From Gammaproteobacteria bacterium (lineage in GTDB: Bacteria > Pseudomonadota > Gammaproteobacteria > GCA-001735895), in NCBI GenBank assembly GCA_029862005.1, contig JAOTYD010000029.1, positions 1 to 41,057 on the forward strand: 41,057 nucleotides of DNA, in the 5' to 3' direction. The translations under genes and the position numbers were made by a program. The notes below the pieces were generated by a model that did no database searches, was not told where the DNA came from, and worked only from the letters and a program-made list of their open reading frames with translations. Numbering within the stretch: position 1 is the stretch's first letter; every line of letters starts with the position of its first letter. Shown piece by piece: positions 25,907-35,965 of the stretch.

Positions 25907-27600
25907 TCGGCAATAAACTGGCAATCACGCCCTGAATTCTTGGCCTTGTACAAGGCCTTATCGGCGCGTTCGTATATCGACTCGACATCATCACCGTCGC
26001 GGGTTTCAGTAATGCCTGCTGACAATGTCAGGGTTACCGGCTCGCCCTTGAAATGAAAACTACTGGCGGCAATGCCGGCACGCATTTTTTCCACCAACTT
26101 GCTCGCATTGTCCTGCGCGGTGCTGGTCAGCAACAATACGAATTCTTCGCCGCCGATGCGGAATACATAATCCGACTGGCGCACATAGGTCGTCATCAGC
26201 TGCGCAACAAGTTTCAATGCCTTGTCGCCCGCGTTGTGCCCATAGGTATCATTGATCCGTTTGAAGTGATCGATGTCGAGAATAACGTAGCTGAACGGCG
26301 TTTGGTAACGGGTCCAGCGCGCGAGCTCCTGCTGAATACGCTCGTCGTAGGCCATACGGCTATAAACACCGGTGAGCGCGTCATAAAGCAGTTTGGTGCG
26401 GTTCTCCTGCAGCATGACCTGTAATTCCTGAGTCTCCTGTTCCATCTGGGAGAGCTGCTCGGTGAGCTTCAGGTTGCGCTCTGCGGTTGCCTCGTGGCGC
26501 TCGTCAAAGCGTTCCGCAAAATCATCGACGCCACCACTGATATCGTCAATATTTTTTGAAATCTCGGACTTCAACTCCTGCAGGTCATTGCTGGATCGGG
26601 AGTTTTTCTGAATTAGCTCGATGCCTTCCTGCACAAAACCCTGTAACGATTTGGCATCCTCGTAATTGGACTCCTGGTCCTTCTGATCTTCATTGATGGC
26701 CTGGGTTACATCACCCAGCTGTTCGGTGACCTTGACAATAAAGTTTTCAAGCCCGCGTTTTTCCTGCTCGAGATTTTTAAGTGAGCTCGAAATCGAGTTA
26801 ACGATGTCGTTCAGAGTATCGGTCCATTGTTCATCGTCAACGCCTTCGTGTACGCGGGTCTGGATCTCCTGGGTGGCGCTGTCTGCGCCTTGAATAAGCG
26901 CAAGTTTTTCGAGCAGAGTGGTCATCATCTGATCGGACTGAGCGCCGGTGGAATTCGAGTTGATTTGCGTGTTGATCAAACTGGCCAGGGCATTCAGTTC
27001 CTGCTCCCTTACTTCACCGGTATCACCCGTCAATGCGCGTGCCTTTTCTAAAGTGGATTCGTCGAGATCGAGTAACTGCAGTAACGGCAGGATAGAACTG
27101 GAAGATGTACCCTTGATGTTGTTACTGCCGAAATTTTCGTTGATGAGCACGGAAAGCTTCTGAATGTAAGCGCTTACCGAGTCACGATCATGACCGTTGG
27201 CGACCGAGATCAGCAATTCCGAGCAGATATCCTTCAACTGGCCACGTTGAGCTGCGTTAAAGTGAATGTTCTGCAGCAATTCAAGCATTAGCATGACGGG
27301 ATCAGAACGACGCGATTTGGCGCCTGCTTTTGGATTTCCGAGCGACGCTACGATTTTAGCGAGCTGTGGTAGTGCCGCGGCAAGTTCATCGTCATGCTTA
27401 TCCCGCGACAGCTCCTGTATGGTGCGTAACTGCTTGTCGAGCCCGGCATCGAGCCCTCGGCCGGCAATACTCAGGCGGCTGATCGCCATGCGCAGCAGCG
27501 TCTCGCATTGCACCCACTGCTGTTCGCGCGCCTCAAGATCCTTGAGTGCGTCTTGATATCTCGACTCCCAGTCGGTATTTTGTTCGACCTCGTGCAACAT
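25903..27600 (-). CDS. Diguanylate cyclase (GGDEF) with long helical N-terminus
   Basis: A 565-residue protein. The C-terminal GGDEF domain (about 395-563) has the active-site motif RIGGEEF (GGEEF at 483-487) and an inhibitory I-site RQSD exactly five residues before it, so it should make c-di-GMP and be product-inhibited. The first 390 residues are almost entirely helical, with a predicted coiled coil (about 290-395) leading into the GGDEF domain. There is no membrane helix, PAS, GAF or receiver domain that I can recognise. The input signal is unknown. It is divergent from the Rieske gene. Confidence 0.9.
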   Translation of the reverse strand: MLHEVEQNTDWESRYQDALKDLEAREQQWVQCETLLRMAISRLSIAGRGLDAGLDKQLRTIQELSRDKHDDELAAALPQLAKIVASLGNPKAGAKSRRSDPVMLMLELLQNIHFNAAQRGQLKDICSELLISVANGHDRDSVSAYIQKLSVLINENFGSNNIKGTSSSSILPLLQLLDLDESTLEKARALTGDTGEVREQELNALASLINTQINSNSTGAQSDQMMTTLLEKLALIQGADSATQEIQTRVHEGVDDEQWTDTLNDIVNSISSSLKNLEQEKRGLENFIVKVTEQLGDVTQAINEDQKDQESNYEDAKSLQGFVQEGIELIQKNSRSSNDLQELKSEISKNIDDISGGVDDFAERFDERHEATAERNLKLTEQLSQMEQETQELQVMLQENRTKLLYDALTGVYSRMAYDERIQQELARWTRYQTPFSYVILDIDHFKRINDTYGHNAGDKALKLVAQLMTTYVRQSDYVFRIGGEEFVLLLTSTAQDNASKLVEKMRAGIAASSFHFKGEPVTLTLSAGITETRDGDDVESIYERADKALYKAKNSGRDCQFIAD

Positions 27601-27713
27601 CGGTTCAGTATCCGTGTCCCTTCCCTTAACGGGTCCGGGGTGAATGCAGATTCTTGCCCTGTTATTGTGGCTCCCACGTTATCGGCTTTGAGCGAGGATT
27701 TATAAGTAAAAAT

Positions 27714-28058
27714 ATGGAAAATTTATTGTTTATTTGCACGATGGAAAGGTTGTCCGATCCGGGTTCCTACGGATTTTCACTGGACTGCGCGGGAGAGACT
27801 GTCGAGGGATTCGTGGTAAGGCGTGACGGTGAATGCTTTGGGTATCGCAATAGCTGCCCGCATACCGGTTCACCGCTGGACTGGGTTGATCACCAGTTCC
27901 TCGATATTGAGGGCAGGTTGATCCAGTGTGCAGTGCACGACGCACGCTTTCTGATTGATACCGGGGAATGTGTTCTGGGGCCCTGTCCGGGGGAAAGCCT
28001 CGAGTCCCTGCCGATCAGGGTACAAGGTGAAAAAGTCTACTTGCTCAGTGACGCGTAG
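27714..28058 (+). CDS. Rieske 2Fe-2S domain protein
   Basis: A 114-residue stand-alone Rieske protein. The cluster motifs are CPHTG (Cys-x-His) and CAVHDARF (Cys-x2-His), about 20 residues apart, flanked by FGYRNSCPH and [13 protein letters not shown]. Such small soluble Rieske proteins act as electron carriers for oxygenases or other redox enzymes, but no partner is next to it. The start is ATG 27714; ATG 27741 is a possible shorter start. Its last 22 bases overlap the convergent rimO gene. Confidence 0.88.
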   Translation: MENLLFICTMERLSDPGSYGFSLDCAGETVEGFVVRRDGECFGYRNSCPHTGSPLDWVDHQFLDIEGRLIQCAVHDARFLIDTGECVLGPCPGESLESLPIRVQGEKVYLLSDA

Positions 28059-29356
28059 AGATCGTACTCATCAGCGGCGCTAATCTCGACATGGCAGAAT
28101 TCACCCAGGGGTAAATTGCTATCCGTTTCAATATGAACCACGCCGTCTATCTCGGGCGCATCGGCATAACTGCGCCCGATATAACCATTCTCGCTACCCG
28201 TTTCCACCAATATGGACATTTGTTGGCCGACGCGCTGCTGCAATTTCTGCGCACTGATCGCCTGCTGTTTGAGCATGAAGCGATGAAAACGCTCCTGCTT
28301 GAGTGATTCGGGTACCGGGTTGGTAAATGCGTTCGCGCTTGCGCCCTCGACCGCTGAATAGGTGAAACAGCCGACACGGTCGAGCGCCGCGAGTTCGAGA
28401 AACTCTAGTAGTTGCTCGAAATCGGCCTCGGTTTCGCCCGGAAACCCGACGATAAAGGTGCTGCGGATAACAATTTCAGGACAAATTTCACGCCATTTCA
28501 GAATTCTGTCGAGCATGCGATCACGATTTCCAGGCCTTTTCATGGACTTCAGGATGCGCGGGCTTGCGTGTTGCATCGGGATATCCAGGTAAGGCAGGAT
28601 AGCGCCGTCAGCCATCAGCGGAATCACGTCATCGACGTGCGGGTAGGGGTAAACGTAGTGCAGGCGAATCCAGACACCTAACTGACCCAGCGCGCGGGCC
28701 AGGTCGAGAAACCGGGTCTGCAGTGGCTGACCTTGCCAGAATCGGGTGGTGTATTTGCAATCCACGCCGTAGGCGCTGGTGTCCTGCGAAATGACCAGTA
28801 TCTCTCGAATTCCCGCATCGACCAGGACCTGTGCTTCATGCATGACTTCATCGATGGGTCTGCTTACCAGGTCACCGCGCAGTGATGGGATGATGCAAAA
28901 GCTGCATCGATGATTACAGCCTTCGGATATTTTCAGGTAGGCATAATGCCGCGGCGTCAGGCGCACGCCCTGTTTTGGTACCAGGTCCAGGAACGGATCA
29001 TGAGGCGCCGGCAAGTGTTGATGCACTGCCTGCATGACTTCATCTCGGGCGTGGGGGCCGGTGACGGCGAGCAGCGAAGGAAAGCGATCGTTGATCAAGT
29101 CGGCGCGTTTGCCGAGACAGCCGGTGACGATGACCCTGCCGTTGTGGAGCAGCGCCTCACCGATCGTGTCGAGTGACTCTTCGACGGCGCTATCGATAAA
29201 TCCACAGGTATTTACGATAACCATATCTGCGTTATCGAATTCAGGTACGATGTCATAGCCTTCAGCCTGCAACTGCGTAATAACCTGTTCCGAGTCGACG
29301 GTCGCTTTCGGACATCCCAGGCTGACAAACCCGATTCGGGGCGACGTCGGTTTCAT
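28037..29356 (-). CDS. rimO: Ribosomal protein S12 methylthiotransferase
   Basis: A radical-SAM enzyme that adds a methylthio group to the conserved Asp of ribosomal protein S12. It has 439 residues: an N-terminal MTTase domain ([15 protein letters not shown], with further Cys in NTCGF and VTGCLGKR), the radical-SAM [16 protein letters not shown] motif (CX3CX2C) and a C-terminal TRAM domain. ATG 29356 is used as the start; TTG 29371 in frame would add five residues. The 290 bases upstream of this ATG, up to 29647, hold no gene I can support. Confidence 0.95.
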   Translation of the reverse strand: MKPTSPRIGFVSLGCPKATVDSEQVITQLQAEGYDIVPEFDNADMVIVNTCGFIDSAVEESLDTIGEALLHNGRVIVTGCLGKRADLINDRFPSLLAVTGPHARDEVMQAVHQHLPAPHDPFLDLVPKQGVRLTPRHYAYLKISEGCNHRCSFCIIPSLRGDLVSRPIDEVMHEAQVLVDAGIREILVISQDTSAYGVDCKYTTRFWQGQPLQTRFLDLARALGQLGVWIRLHYVYPYPHVDDVIPLMADGAILPYLDIPMQHASPRILKSMKRPGNRDRMLDRILKWREICPEIVIRSTFIVGFPGETEADFEQLLEFLELAALDRVGCFTYSAVEGASANAFTNPVPESLKQERFHRFMLKQQAISAQKLQQRVGQQMSILVETGSENGYIGRSYADAPEIDGVVHIETDSNLPLGEFCHVEISAADEYDLYASLSK

Positions 29357-29646
29357 TTCAGGATCAGGCAAGGTAAAAAAAGTTTGCTTTCCAGCAGTGA
29401 TTTGCTATCAGTTCTGAACAACGAGCACGCGGCCGGGCTGCAATCGCGGTGCCCGGGGTTGTTGAAAATGACCCTGTGGCAGTACCATGAGTGATTATTT
29501 TGGTGTTTCAATTCGGTGATACAGCCTGGAAGAGGCCGCATTATCCTCGAATTTGTGATGCAGCGCAAAAATCGAGCGCGCTGGGCACTGGATGAACCCG
29601 GTGATCCATGATTTAATCCTGCATATCAGCAGATTACGGTAAAGCC

Positions 29647-30375
29647 ATGAAATCTATAAAATTACTGCTTGTACTATTTATCCTGTCGAGCCAGTCGTTT
29701 TCTGCTCGAGCCGAGTTACTGGATCAGGGCTTGAATTCGATCATGCAGATTATCGATAAGGCCATTGTCGAACTTGGCCAACAAACTACCGGAGACAGTG
29801 TCGAAGCGGATGCCGCGGCGCTCGAAAATGCCACCAGCACCATTGTCAACCTGTCGAGAACGCTTGGTACGCTAAGTTATTCGCGCCTGCAGTGCGGCGA
29901 AGCCGGTGTGCTGGCCGAATTTACCCAGCGCGTTCAATTGATGCCCGAAGAAAGTCGTGATCCCATGCGTGATGCTTTCCAGGAAGGTTTCGATAAAAGC
30001 AAAGAGGAAACCCCGTTATTGTCGACGGATGAATGTGAGCGCCTGACACGTTCACGGGTTCGAAGTGAGCCGACCGACGAAGCGAATGTGATCGAAGACA
30101 AGAGTACGGCCAAGGCGGAATCCGAGGCCGAGGAAGTCAAGGAAGAGCTGCCACCCGAAGACCCGAAATTCCGGCATTTACGTATCGCCGAATTGACCGG
30201 CCAACTCGCCTACAAGCGCAAGTTTTGCGAGGATGAGAAAGTCTTCAACCGAGATTACAACGAATATCTCGAATCCATTCCTGAAGAATTCCGCGAAGAA
30301 GTTAAATCGGCCTACTGGAAGGGTTTCAAGCATGGCAAGCACCTCAATAAAAACCTGACCAGGGAACAGTGCTAA
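29647..30375 (+). CDS. Secreted protein with duplicated two-cysteine module, unknown function
   Basis: A 242-residue protein with a signal peptide (about 1-22, ending SARA). It contains two similar modules: residues about 69-130 and 180-242. Each has a G-x2-L-x-Y-x-R-x2-C start (Cys83, Cys194), an internal P-E-E-x-R with an A/S-x-GF segment, and a closing Cys (Cys130, Cys242), spaced 47 and 48 residues. An acidic, disordered linker (about 135-175) separates them. Each module resembles the pattern I know from TIGR02301 proteins, which is also uncharacterised. A disulfide in each module is likely in the periplasm. Its stop shares CTAA with ubiB. Confidence 0.75.
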   Translation: MKSIKLLLVLFILSSQSFSARAELLDQGLNSIMQIIDKAIVELGQQTTGDSVEADAAALENATSTIVNLSRTLGTLSYSRLQCGEAGVLAEFTQRVQLMPEESRDPMRDAFQEGFDKSKEETPLLSTDECERLTRSRVRSEPTDEANVIEDKSTAKAESEAEEVKEELPPEDPKFRHLRIAELTGQLAYKRKFCEDEKVFNRDYNEYLESIPEEFREEVKSAYWKGFKHGKHLNKNLTREQC

Positions 30376-32042
30376 TCGTCGAGATAGCTGCTGATTAGCA
30401 GGTAAATTCCGGGTATTGCCAGGGCCGCGCTCAGCAGTGGCATAATGATTTGCCCGCTTCCCACCATGATCGGAGCAATACCGTCGAGCCCCATAATGAT
30501 ACTGGCGCTGATCACAAAGCTGCCGCCGATAACGGCGCGGATACTGCGCCGGTTTGCCCGGCGAATTTCGTGCTTTAGCGCGTCAATCTGTTGCGAGCGC
30601 AGTTCCACCCGGAGTTCATCGTTGGCAATCCGATCAAGCGCCTTGAAAGCAAGCTGGGGAAGATCCGGCAAGTGTTCGGCGATGTAAGGCAGGTTTTTTT
30701 TCATGCCCTTGATCAGGGCGCCGGTACCCAGCTGCTCGGAAAGCCAGCGCTCGATAAAGGGTTTGGCCGTGTCCCAGAGATCCAGCTGGGGATACAATTG
30801 CCGGCCGATTCCCTCAATATGCAGAAAGGTTTTTTCAAGTAACAGCAGCTGGGGCTGAATTTCCATGTTAAATGCACGTGCTGTCTGGAACAGGCGCAGC
30901 AGTAGCTGGCCGAACGAGATTTCTGCCAGCGGGCGTTGAAACATGGGCTCGCAAACACTGCGGATAGTGGCTTCGAATTCGTCGATACGGGTGCCATGAT
31001 CGACCCAGCCCGAATCGACATGCAGTTCGGCGACACGCCGGTAATCGCGATTGAAAAATGCAACGAAATTTTCCGCAAGGTAGCGTTGATCGCTGGTTGA
31101 CAGGGATCCCATGATGCCAAAATCAACCGCGATATACCTTGGGTTCTGGGGATTGCTGGCAGCAACGAAAATATTGCCCGGGTGCATGTCGGCATGGAAG
31201 TAATTGTGATCAAATACCTGCGTAAAAAAGATTTCTACACCCTTGCGTGATAAAACCTCGAGGTTGATGTCGTGTTTTTGCAGCTGCTTGATATCAGATA
31301 TTGGGATACCGCTGATGCGCTCCATGACCATGACGCGGGAGCGGCAATAATCCCAGTGCACAGATGGCACATAGAGGTCGGGTGAATCCTCGAAATTGCG
31401 GCGCAGTTCACTGGCGTTCGCGGCTTCCCGAACCAGGTCGAGCTCATTGAAGATAGTGGTTTCGAATTCGCGCACTATCTGGATAGGCTTAACCCGCCTG
31501 GCTTGTTGCCAATAGCGATCGGCCATTTTCGCGAGCAGCATCAACACCTCGATATCCTGGCGAATCTTCTGTTCGATGCCGGGGCGTACGATCTTGACAA
31601 CGACGTCCTGGCCGTCAGGCAGTTGCGCGCCATATACCTGCGCAATCGAGGCAGAGGCGATTTCACGTTCATCAAATTTGCCGAACGCCCGCTCCAGCGG
31701 CATACCCAGTTGTTGCTCGATAATGTCGCGTGCCTGGTGCCAGGGGAAGGGTGGTACCTGGTCGAGTAATTTCTCGAGTTCGTCGGCAATTTCATCACCG
31801 AACAGATCACGTCGTGTTGACATCATCTGCCCGAACTTGATGAAGATCGGCCCCAGCGACTCTATGCATAAGCGCAGGCGCACGGCCTCGCTGCGGTCGT
31901 TGCCTCGAAACCAGTTAAACGGATTAATCTTGCCCAGCCAGTATAGCGGGCGGTAGAAATGCATCGATAAAACGATTTCGTCGAGCCCGAAACGGGCTAG
32001 CGTGAAGTTGATCGAGATCAGGCGTGACAGGTTACGCATCAC
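30372..32042 (-). CDS. ubiB: Ubiquinone biosynthesis accessory kinase-like protein UbiB
   Basis: An atypical kinase-fold ATPase of the ADCK/UbiB family needed for ubiquinone synthesis. It has 556 residues: the KFGQ motif (FIKFGQMMSTRRDL) of the family-specific N-terminal extension, ASASIAQVYGA (Ala-rich nucleotide loop), the invariant Lys strand VVKIVRPG, the catalytic-loop NYFHADMHPGN and the metal site AVDFG. Two C-terminal membrane helices follow (about 505-552). Its start overlaps the ubiJ stop by 4 bases. Confidence 0.96.
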   Translation of the reverse strand: MMRNLSRLISINFTLARFGLDEIVLSMHFYRPLYWLGKINPFNWFRGNDRSEAVRLRLCIESLGPIFIKFGQMMSTRRDLFGDEIADELEKLLDQVPPFPWHQARDIIEQQLGMPLERAFGKFDEREIASASIAQVYGAQLPDGQDVVVKIVRPGIEQKIRQDIEVLMLLAKMADRYWQQARRVKPIQIVREFETTIFNELDLVREAANASELRRNFEDSPDLYVPSVHWDYCRSRVMVMERISGIPISDIKQLQKHDINLEVLSRKGVEIFFTQVFDHNYFHADMHPGNIFVAASNPQNPRYIAVDFGIMGSLSTSDQRYLAENFVAFFNRDYRRVAELHVDSGWVDHGTRIDEFEATIRSVCEPMFQRPLAEISFGQLLLRLFQTARAFNMEIQPQLLLLEKTFLHIEGIGRQLYPQLDLWDTAKPFIERWLSEQLGTGALIKGMKKNLPYIAEHLPDLPQLAFKALDRIANDELRVELRSQQIDALKHEIRRANRRSIRAVIGGSFVISASIIMGLDGIAPIMVGSGQIIMPLLSAALAIPGIYLLISSYLDD

Positions 32043-32698
32043 CGCGGATCAGTTTTTGTGAGCAACTGCTGCAGCCTGGCCTCGGCGCGCGCGACATCAT
32101 GCTTGAGCTCGGTAAGCCGGGATTGAAAATCCTCGAACTCGGTCACCGTTGGACTGAGACGCGCCTCTTCGCGTAGGTACTCACTGCTGGTCTGCAGCAA
32201 TGAGTCAGCACTTTGTCGCAACCAGGTTCCGAGCGCGCGTGAGCGCTGATGGACCTGGAAAGCCACTACATCCCCGGTGCGTCGTGCCAGCGCTTCCTCC
32301 CAGTCGATATCCAGGTCGGACAGAATCTTCTGCATTTTTTGTGCCAGCGCCACGTTACCCCGGAAGCTGACGCGTTCCTGCATCGATGTCGAAACCTTGT
32401 CATCCAGTGACGCGAGGTTGACCAGGCTGATCAGGCGTCCAGAAATCGTCGCGTCCGGTGGATTGAGCGGTCCCGCGCTTCGACTCAGACGAATACCCCA
32501 GGATCCCGGATGACAATAGAGCTGGAAATCGAGATCGGTGATATCGATGGCAATGCAGTACCCTTGCAATTCCTGACAACCCGCGAGCGCATCCTCGTCC
32601 AGACCGAGCAGGCGATTGGCACCGATTTCGGCTGCGACGAGGAGCGAATTCTGTATCGATTCGAGGAAGTTTGCATTTAAGCTGTCTGCAGATTGCAC
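32039..32698 (-). CDS. ubiJ: Ubiquinone biosynthesis accessory factor UbiJ (SCP2 domain)
   Basis: A lipid-binding SCP2-domain protein that organises the soluble Ubi complex. It has 219 residues: the N-terminal SCP2 fold (about 30-130, with CIAIDITDLDFQLYCHPG and ATISGRLISLVNLA) and a C-terminal coiled coil (about 175-215, ending in RAEARLQQLLTKTD). The start is GTG at 32698, 14 bases after ubiE. Gene order ubiE-ubiJ-ubiB is as in E. coli and Pseudomonas. Confidence 0.93.
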   Translation of the reverse strand: MQSADSLNANFLESIQNSLLVAAEIGANRLLGLDEDALAGCQELQGYCIAIDITDLDFQLYCHPGSWGIRLSRSAGPLNPPDATISGRLISLVNLASLDDKVSTSMQERVSFRGNVALAQKMQKILSDLDIDWEEALARRTGDVVAFQVHQRSRALGTWLRQSADSLLQTSSEYLREEARLSPTVTEFEDFQSRLTELKHDVARAEARLQQLLTKTDPR

Positions 32699-32712
32699 GG
32701 TGAAATGACCAC

Positions 32713-33468
32713 CTAGTACTTGAAAGCACGATGCAGGGCAACGATACCGCCGCTGAGATTATGCACCTCGACTTCGTCAAAACCACCCTGTTCGATAATG
32801 ATTTGTTTCAACGCCTCCTGGTCCGGATGCATTCGAATCGACTCGGCAAGATACTGGTAACTGTCGCGGTCGCCGGCAATAAATTCACCCATGCGCGGCA
32901 GAATATTGAAGGAGTAAAAATCGTAGAGCTTATCCAATGGCTGGTAAAGCGGTTTGGAAAACTCGAGCACGCAAAGACGACCACCGGGTTTCAGAATGCG
33001 CTGTATCGATGCCAGTGCTGCAGCTTTGTCAGTGAAATTGCGCAGACCAAAGGCAATGGTGATGCAGTCGAAATAATTGTCAGCAAATGGTAATAACTCG
33101 GCGTTACATTGCACGGCTTCGGCTCGACTAACGACGCCATTGTCGATCAACCGGTCTCGCCCCCGGTGTAACATCTCGGCGTTAATATCAGCCAGAACAA
33201 CAAGACCGTCTTTACCGACCATCTGTGCCTGTTTAAACGCCAGGTCGCCGGTGCCACCGGCGAGGTCGAGCACTTTGTGACCGGGTCGCAAACCACACAT
33301 TTCAAGTGTAAAGCGCTTCCACAGGTGATGCACGCCCAGCGACATGACGTCGTTCATCAGGTCGTATTTTTGCGCGACCGAACTGAACACGGCACCCACC
33401 CGGCCCTGCTTTTCCGTGACCGGGATCTCTTCGAAACCAAAGTCTGTGGTAGATTTTTCGCGCATCAT
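32713..33468 (-). CDS. ubiE: Ubiquinone/menaquinone C-methyltransferase
   Basis: An SAM-dependent methyltransferase for the C-methylation step of ubiquinone and menaquinone. The SAM loop is [12 protein letters not shown], and the family motifs [19 protein letters not shown] and [13 protein letters not shown] are intact. ATG 33468 gives 251 residues, the E. coli length, with the N-terminal [14 protein letters not shown]; the open frame continues upstream to 33546 but without family similarity. The 141-base gap to the DUF971 gene holds no other gene. Confidence 0.95.
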   Translation of the reverse strand: MMREKSTTDFGFEEIPVTEKQGRVGAVFSSVAQKYDLMNDVMSLGVHHLWKRFTLEMCGLRPGHKVLDLAGGTGDLAFKQAQMVGKDGLVVLADINAEMLHRGRDRLIDNGVVSRAEAVQCNAELLPFADNYFDCITIAFGLRNFTDKAAALASIQRILKPGGRLCVLEFSKPLYQPLDKLYDFYSFNILPRMGEFIAGDRDSYQYLAESIRMHPDQEALKQIIIEQGGFDEVEVHNLSGGIVALHRAFKY

Positions 33469-33609
33469 CGAACCATAACACGTGACATCGATTGCGTCAT
33501 TCCCGCGCCGGTAACGCCATGGCCGCATCCCTTTTAGCTGCGCCACACGGAGTCCCCGGCCGCGCCTTTAGGGTTCACACGATTCCCGATCACACGAGAT
33601 TGTTGCTCT

Positions 33610-33966
33610 TTAAGCGCCTGGCTTGCGCTTGTGGCCCTCGGCTTCGAGCCGCTCCAGGTAATGTTGCCATCTTTCTTCGTAGGTTACGCCGAGTTCGTAC
33701 AGGTAGTCCCAGCTGTAAATGCCGGTATCGTGATTATCGTCGAAAGCCAGCTTGATCGCGTAATGGCCCATCGGTTCGATATTGTTGATATTGACGTCCT
33801 CCTTGCCAACCTGCAGCACGTCCTGACCGGGACCATGACCCTGCACTTCCGCGGAAGGCGAGTAGACCCTCAAGTACTCGACCGGCAACTTGAAACTTGA
33901 ACCGTCCTCAAAGCTGAGTTCGAGCACGCGCGACATTTTATGCAAATTTATTTCGGTCGGCTTCAT
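33610..33966 (-). CDS. DUF971 (GBBH-like N-terminal domain) protein
   Basis: A 118-residue protein matching DUF971: PTEINLHKMSRVLELSFEDG, LPVEYLRVYSPSAEVQGHG and HDTGIYSWDYLYELG. The domain is the N-terminal fold of gamma-butyrobetaine hydroxylase, used here alone. Homologues lie beside hslVU in Pseudomonas. A role in iron-sulfur handling has been discussed for the fold, but nothing here shows it. The ATG overlaps the hslU stop by one base (TGATG). Confidence 0.88.
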   Translation of the reverse strand: MKPTEINLHKMSRVLELSFEDGSSFKLPVEYLRVYSPSAEVQGHGPGQDVLQVGKEDVNINNIEPMGHYAIKLAFDDNHDTGIYSWDYLYELGVTYEERWQHYLERLEAEGHKRKPGA

Positions 33967-35312
33967 CAGAGTATGTACTGTGACAGGTCTTCATCCAGTG
34001 ACAGCTCACCGAGATGCTCGTTAACGTATTCGGCATCGATAGTAATGGTTTGATCGACCATGTCCGAAGCCTCGAAACTGACAGTATCGAGCAGTCGCTC
34101 CATCACCGTATGTAAACGGCGTGCACCTATATTTTCCTGCTTTTCGTTAACCTGCCAGGCAACCTCGGCAATGCGTGCAAGACTGTCATCGGTAAAGACC
34201 AGGCCGACACCTTCGGTTTCCATCAGCGCAGTGTACTGTTCCGTCAGCGAGGCGTTCGGCTCACGCAGGATGCGCACGAAATCGTTCACGGTCAGCGCCG
34301 AGAGTTCGACCCGTATCGGCAGACGCCCCTGCAGTTCCGGGATCAGGTCGCTGGGCTTGGCAACGTGAAAGGCGCCCGAGGCGATGAATAAAATATGATC
34401 CGTTTTAATCATGCCGGCTTTGGTAGTTACGGTGCAGCCCTCGACCAGGGGTAACAGGTCGCGCTGCACGCCCTCACGCGATACGTCGGTGCCACTGGTT
34501 TCGCCCCGCTTTGCAACCTTGTCGATTTCATCGATAAAAACGATGCCGTTTTGTTCCGCGTTTTCGAGTGCTGTCAGTTTCAGTTCATCCTCGTTGATTA
34601 ACTTTGCGGCCTCTTCGTCGGTCAGCATTTTGAGCGCATCCTCGACGCGCAATTTACGTGTCTTGGTTTTCTGGTTACCCAGGTTCTGGAACAGGCCCTG
34701 CAGCTGGTTGGTCATATCCTCCATTCCAGGGGGCGCCATAATCTCAACACCAAGCGACGGCAGCTGCAGATCAATTTCGATCTCCTTGTCGTTGATTTTG
34801 CCCTCGCGCAGCATTTTGCGGAATTTCTGACGCGTGCCGTCACTGCTGGCATCCTCTTCCCCGGTAATGTCTTTCGGACGGGGCAGTAATGCATCCAGCA
34901 CCTTCTCCTCGGCGGCATCCTCGGCGCGGTGGCGCACCCGGCCGACTTCCGACTCGCGCATTTGCTTGATCGACACATCAACAAGGTCACGGATGATGGA
35001 CTCGACATCACGGCCGACGTAACCGACCTCGGTAAACTTGGTTGCTTCAACCTTGATAAAAGGCGCGTTCGCAAGTCGCGCCAGGCGACGCGCGATCTCG
35101 GTTTTACCAACCCCGGTGGGTCCCATCATCAGTATATTCTTGGGCGTAATTTCGTTGCGCAGCTCTTCGCTGACTTGCTGGCGTCGCCAGCGGTTGCGCA
35201 GCGCGATTGCGACCGCACGTTTGGCCTTGTCCTGACCGATGATATGATTATCGAGTTCCTGCGAAATCTCGCGCGGGGTCATCGGCGACTGGGTAATGGT
35301 TTTGGTATCCAA
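33966..35312 (-). CDS. hslU: HslU, ATPase subunit of the HslVU protease
   Basis: An AAA+ unfoldase that feeds substrates to HslV. It has 448 residues: Walker [10 protein letters not shown], the pore-loop segment TEVGYVGRD (GYVG), the inserted I-domain (about 110-235), Walker B IVFIDEID and the C-terminal tail ending LSQYIL, which docks in HslV. The start is 9 bases after hslV, so the subunits are cotranscribed from the sigma-32-like promoter. Confidence 0.97.
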   Translation of the reverse strand: MDTKTITQSPMTPREISQELDNHIIGQDKAKRAVAIALRNRWRRQQVSEELRNEITPKNILMMGPTGVGKTEIARRLARLANAPFIKVEATKFTEVGYVGRDVESIIRDLVDVSIKQMRESEVGRVRHRAEDAAEEKVLDALLPRPKDITGEEDASSDGTRQKFRKMLREGKINDKEIEIDLQLPSLGVEIMAPPGMEDMTNQLQGLFQNLGNQKTKTRKLRVEDALKMLTDEEAAKLINEDELKLTALENAEQNGIVFIDEIDKVAKRGETSGTDVSREGVQRDLLPLVEGCTVTTKAGMIKTDHILFIASGAFHVAKPSDLIPELQGRLPIRVELSALTVNDFVRILREPNASLTEQYTALMETEGVGLVFTDDSLARIAEVAWQVNEKQENIGARRLHTVMERLLDTVSFEASDMVDQTITIDAEYVNEHLGELSLDEDLSQYIL

Positions 35313-35321
35313 GGCTTTAAC

Positions 35322-35861
35322 CTAGTAATCGATAGCTTCGAAAGTATGATTGAGATTGGTAAATACACAGATTTCGCCGGCGATCTGCAATCCCTTCTCG
35401 ACAATTTCGCGTGCACTCATCTCGGTCGTGTCAAGCATCGCGCGTGCGGCTGCCTGGGCATAGGCGCCGCCCGAACCGACTGCCATCAGGCTATCTTCCG
35501 GTTCAATGACGTCTCCGTTACCCGAGATAATCAGTGAAGCCTCTTCATTGGCGACGCAAAGCAGTGCTTCGAGGCGTCGCAGCGCGCGATCGGAGCGCCA
35601 TTCCTTCGCCAGTTCGACCGCGGCGCGAACCATCTGGCCATTGTGTTTCTCGAGTTTACCTTCGAATAGCTCGAACAGCAGAAATGCGTCGGCAGTACCC
35701 CCGGCAAATCCGGCGACGACTTTATCCAGGTAAAGCCGGCGTACCTTGCGTGCGTTTCCTTTCATGATGGTGTTACCCAGGCTGACCTGGCCGTCACCGC
35801 CAATCACAACGCTGTTATTACGACGCACCGATAATATCGTAGTGCCTTCGAACTGTTCCAA
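35322..35861 (-). CDS. hslV: HslV, threonine protease subunit of HslVU
   Basis: A proteasome-beta-like peptidase. The active-site Thr is the first of TTILSVRRN, which follows a six-residue leader MEQFEG that must be removed; E. coli HslV only loses its Met. Such leaders are common in other Proteobacteria. The [10 protein letters not shown] block and the catalytic-site Lys (NARKVRRL region) are present. It has 179 residues. The start is TTG at 35861, the only in-frame option giving this leader. Confidence 0.95.
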   Translation of the reverse strand: MEQFEGTTILSVRRNNSVVIGGDGQVSLGNTIMKGNARKVRRLYLDKVVAGFAGGTADAFLLFELFEGKLEKHNGQMVRAAVELAKEWRSDRALRRLEALLCVANEEASLIISGNGDVIEPEDSLMAVGSGGAYAQAAARAMLDTTEMSAREIVEKGLQIAGEICVFTNLNHTFEAIDY

Positions 35862-35897
35862 GATCCCGCCCCGGCAATTTCATTATGGACATTGTGA

Positions 35898-35925
35898 TAT
35901 ATGGGCGAACGGAAATAAATACAAG
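35898..35925 (-). promoter_or_regulatory. Predicted sigma-32 heat-shock promoter of hslVU
   Basis: On the minus strand CTTGTAT (35925-35919) and CCCATATA (35905-35898) are 13 bases apart. This matches the heat-shock pattern CTTGAAA-N13-CCCCATNTA well (5 of 7 in the -35; CCCAT plus T in the -10). Transcription would begin near 35890, about 30 bases before the hslV TTG. hslVU is a sigma-32 operon in E. coli. The site lies in the 104-base gap after xerC. Confidence 0.6.
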
Positions 35926-35965
35926 TTTTCAGGGTCATCGCCACAGGTTTGGCGCCTGGCCGACC

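Noticed and set aside
29353-29568. Small minus-strand frame upstream of rimO (71 codons)
   Set aside because: Overlaps the rimO start, has no Shine-Dalgarno or known motif; the 29357-29646 gap is treated as non-coding.
34929-35537. Long opposite-strand open frame (202 codons) across hslU and hslV
   Set aside because: It lies antisense to two certain genes, has no recognisable domain and crosses their junction; a product of codon bias.
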